DNA of 33,068 nucleotides. Source: a virus. The DNA lies in the IMG/VR virus record IMGVR_UViG_3300010883_000213, positions 1 through 33,068 of that record; one strand, written 5' to 3'. Every line of letters starts with the position of its first letter. Position 1 is the first letter of the stretch. Positions 31,143 through 33,068 of this stretch are shown piece by piece. The position numbers and the translations under genes were made by a program. The notes beneath the pieces were generated by a model. It saw only the letters and a program-made list of their open reading frames with translations. It ran no database searches and was not told the DNA's origin.

Positions 31143-31493
31143 TTATGCTATGCCTAGACTTACGTCGATGGCTCCAGAGCTCGTGCCACCGGTGGTAGTC
31201 AGCGCGGCGATAACCAGCCCATTGATGAAGTGCAGAGGCTTATGGAATGCCTGACTCGCATTTCCGTTAGCTATCATTCCTAGAACGTAATCAGGCAATG
31301 TAGTACCTATCGTAACATCTGCTACCGCTGCCGCATCAAACATCAGAAAGAACCCGACAGCCGCAGCGGCGTTATGCAGATCGATAGAATACACCAGTGT
31401 CTCACCCGTCTGCACTAACACATCTGACCCTGTTACGTCGCAGTTAAAGTAAGGCCTGCACGCGCCTATTCCCAAATCACTCTTAACAGCCAT
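31143..31493 (-). CDS. Small beta-rich protein, head decoration or virion surface candidate
   Basis: 116 aa, start 31493 with TAGGAG located in the end of the glycosyltransferase gene. Almost entirely beta pattern: ETLVYSIDLHNAAAAVGFFL, FDAAAVADVTIGTTLPDYV, PLHFINGLVIAALTTTGG. I recall small proteins with this hallmark (Asn-Ala-Ala-Ala-Val, aromatic residue, Phe-Asp-Ala-Ala, Thr-Pro) as recurrent in environmental phage structural regions. The immunoglobulin-like or jelly-roll guess comes from the strand pattern. Decoration is inference. Confidence 0.65.
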   Translation of the reverse strand: MAVKSDLGIGACRPYFNCDVTGSDVLVQTGETLVYSIDLHNAAAAVGFFLMFDAAAVADVTIGTTLPDYVLGMIANGNASQAFHKPLHFINGLVIAALTTTGGTSSGAIDVSLGIA

Positions 31494-31494
31494 C

Positions 31495-32394
31495 TTAAAC
31501 TCCTACAATTTTGAGCATCTCGTTGATCCGACACTCGTATGTGTGCTTCTCTCTAGCTAGCTCATGTCCTGCTTCTGCAATGCTCTCACGCTCCATAGGA
31601 TTGTCCAGACACCACCCAACCTTCTCCACCGCATCATCCACGCCTTTGTATCCTACGAAATGCTTTCCATCTTCAAATCCAAGTTCTTCTATCCCATGTA
31701 CATCTGTGTTAGTGACCAAACAGGTCCCATAAGACATAGTCTCGAAGAACCTCATGTTAAGGTCATTAGTAATGGAGATATTGAATCCTACACGTCCTCT
31801 TGCGTAATGTATAGCTGCCTCCTCAAAAAAGCAATTAAAGCTGAACCATGAGTCAGGGTGGGCAGCAAACACCTTATCCAAATACTCCACCCTGCTATTC
31901 CCCCCACCTTCCCAACCATTGTTAAGAAACCCTACAAACACTGCATCATGCTTCTTCTCCAAGCCCCACTGTCCCAAGCGCTCCTTAGGCAGTACCTTCA
32001 ACTCCTCGCGTGAAGGATCCACACAAGGCAGACACGCTAACGGAAGCCAGTGCACATTTTCCACACCGTCTTTCTTCATCTTTTCCACAGCAGGCAGCTG
32101 TGCCAGGAACACATAGTCAAACTTCCTAGCCCACTCCAGCCTAATATCATATCCTAAATGCACATCCACCAAGTAGCACGCGCTAGGCACCCCTTCAGGC
32201 ACCTCCATAGGAATCTCATCCCTGCCATCATCCACGAATAGCCAAAAATCATGATCTCCTGGCTGGAGCACTGGCCTGTTATACCTCACCATACCAGTCT
32301 CGCCAAATCCCATACGTAGCAAGGTCTCACTAATGCGACGCGCTGTGCCGTTGTTTCGTATCTCAGCGTTATAGAACACACCTGGTTTTTCCAT
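31495..32394 (-). CDS. Glycosyltransferase (GT-B, CgeB-like)
   Basis: 299 aa. The N-terminal Rossmann-like half has LQPGDHDFWLFVDDGRDEI and VPSACYLVDVHLGY; the C-terminal half has DAVFVGFLNN, GRVGFNIS and the donor-site stretch NMRFFETMSYGTCLVT, where the E-x7-type acid and Gly-Thr pattern are those of CgeB-like family 1 transferases. Sugar donor unknown. It shares one base with the methyltransferase before it. Sitting in the virion gene block, it may decorate a capsid or fibre protein, or the host surface. Confidence 0.85.
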   Translation of the reverse strand: MEKPGVFYNAEIRNNGTARRISETLLRMGFGETGMVRYNRPVLQPGDHDFWLFVDDGRDEIPMEVPEGVPSACYLVDVHLGYDIRLEWARKFDYVFLAQLPAVEKMKKDGVENVHWLPLACLPCVDPSREELKVLPKERLGQWGLEKKHDAVFVGFLNNGWEGGGNSRVEYLDKVFAAHPDSWFSFNCFFEEAAIHYARGRVGFNISITNDLNMRFFETMSYGTCLVTNTDVHGIEELGFEDGKHFVGYKGVDDAVEKVGWCLDNPMERESIAEAGHELAREKHTYECRINEMLKIVGV

Positions 32395-33068
32395 TATGCT
32401 AGTACTCCCTCCATCTTAGTAATGCTCGCCCGAGCACTTGGCACTGGTGATTTGCTAGCTACTATCCGTATAGCTCCCATTGCGTGAGACTCGCAGAACT
32501 CTACTATAAACCCTGCATTAAACAGCAATCGCTTGAGTGTGACTGGTGTGTAAGCATGCACATGTGTGTAGTCTATAAGCATCGTCTGAAGCAGCTCATG
32601 ATTCGGAGCAGTAAGAAACAACTTCCCATCAGACTTCAACACCCTTCTCCACTCAGCCAACGCCGATTCAGGGTCTATCAAATGCTCCAGCACATGCCCA
32701 GCGACGATATAATCCTGTGTGCTATCCATATACGGTATGCTCTCAGCATGAGCCGTTACGTCGCTATCCACAGTTGTTTGCTTAGCTCCACCAGCTCCAC
32801 CGCTAGATCCGTTCTTTCTGACGTCCAGCCCCACAGTCTCTCCAAGCCTATCCGATCCACAGCCTAGACTCACTCCGATCTTGCCACCAAACGCCTCCAG
32901 CTGCTCCTCGTACCAATCATGTTCACTATGCTCATCAAGTACAGCGTCTACAGCGTCAGTATCCTTCCAGCTAGCCTGATAACACTCATACCAAGCCTTA
33001 AATCCATGCTTCTTCACCAGCGCATTATTTGTCAGCTCCTGCATCCACTGTGAGTTCCAGTGCTCGCC
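32394..33068 (-). CDS. SAM-dependent methyltransferase (class I), probably 5'-partial
   Basis: The frame is open to the window edge: eight codons (GEHWNSQW) precede ATG 33044, so the true start may lie outside. From that ATG there are 216 aa. Motif I is GVSLGCGSDR, motif II end VGLDVR, and SIPYMDSTQDYIVAGHVLEH with LKSDGKLFLTAPN is the Methyltransf_11 pattern. The short-chain family modifies small molecules, sugars or lipids more often than DNA. Coupled to the glycosyltransferase, it may methylate the added sugar. Target not determined. Confidence 0.82.
   Translation of the reverse strand, partial: GEHWNSQWMQELTNNALVKKHGFKAWYECYQASWKDTDAVDAVLDEHSEHDWYEEQLEAFGGKIGVSLGCGSDRLGETVGLDVRKNGSSGGAGGAKQTTVDSDVTAHAESIPYMDSTQDYIVAGHVLEHLIDPESALAEWRRVLKSDGKLFLTAPNHELLQTMLIDYTHVHAYTPVTLKRLLFNAGFIVEFCESHAMGAIRIVASKSPVPSARASITKMEGVLA

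Overview
The window is a stretch of a tailed-phage genome, most likely podovirus-like and of environmental (aquatic) type. The evidence is a phage replication and recombination set on the + strand facing a block of virion genes on the - strand, almost no non-coding DNA, and dense start/stop overlaps. The virion block holds an SU10-type head-tail adaptor candidate, a nozzle-like protein, a long repetitive fibre and three very large internal-protein candidates. No integrase, lysogeny repressor, rRNA or tRNA was recognised. Terminase, portal and major capsid genes are not visible and should lie outside the window. A consensus sigma70 promoter points to a bacterial host using ordinary sigma factors; the host itself cannot be named.

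Layout. 1-998: end of an upstream gene, a one-TM coiled-coil protein and an acidic protein. 999-1876: two of the longest non-coding gaps, with a near-perfect promoter, a leader with a strong but apparently wasted Shine-Dalgarno, a small gene (1252-1635) and a hairpin-rich stretch. 1877-12494: early genes (DUF4406 nucleotide-metabolism-like protein, Fe-S PD-(D/E)XK nuclease, Sak4-like ATPase, ssDNA-binding candidate, ParB-DNA methyltransferase fusion, UDG-PolA fusion, DUF3987-like ATPase, ThyX). 12527-13078: M15 endolysin, ending in a 9-bp convergent overlap with the last - strand gene. 13070-33068 (- strand, read right to left): methyltransferase and glycosyltransferase, a decoration-like protein, a 209-aa protein, adaptor, small protein, nozzle, fibre, fibre partner, small coiled-coil and basic proteins, holin-like proteins, and three large internal virion protein candidates (1452, 553 and 1290 aa).

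The most interesting signal is a family of seven 23-bp interrupted palindromes (half-site TCACRYRAG, arms separated by exactly 5 bp). Each lies immediately upstream of a start codon, on both strands, at the boundaries between translationally coupled gene clusters. The half-sites fit a shared consensus better than they pair with each other, which favours a dimeric DNA-binding protein over an RNA hairpin. The window also encodes a ParB-domain protein with an HTH fused to a DNA methyltransferase, a candidate (unproven) reader. A second strong point is the polymerase: an N-terminal UDG-like domain fused to exo and PolA domains, with His where E. coli Pol I has Phe762 and Ser where it has Glu883. 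A third is a cluster of EF-hand-like loops inside the 1452-aa virion protein.
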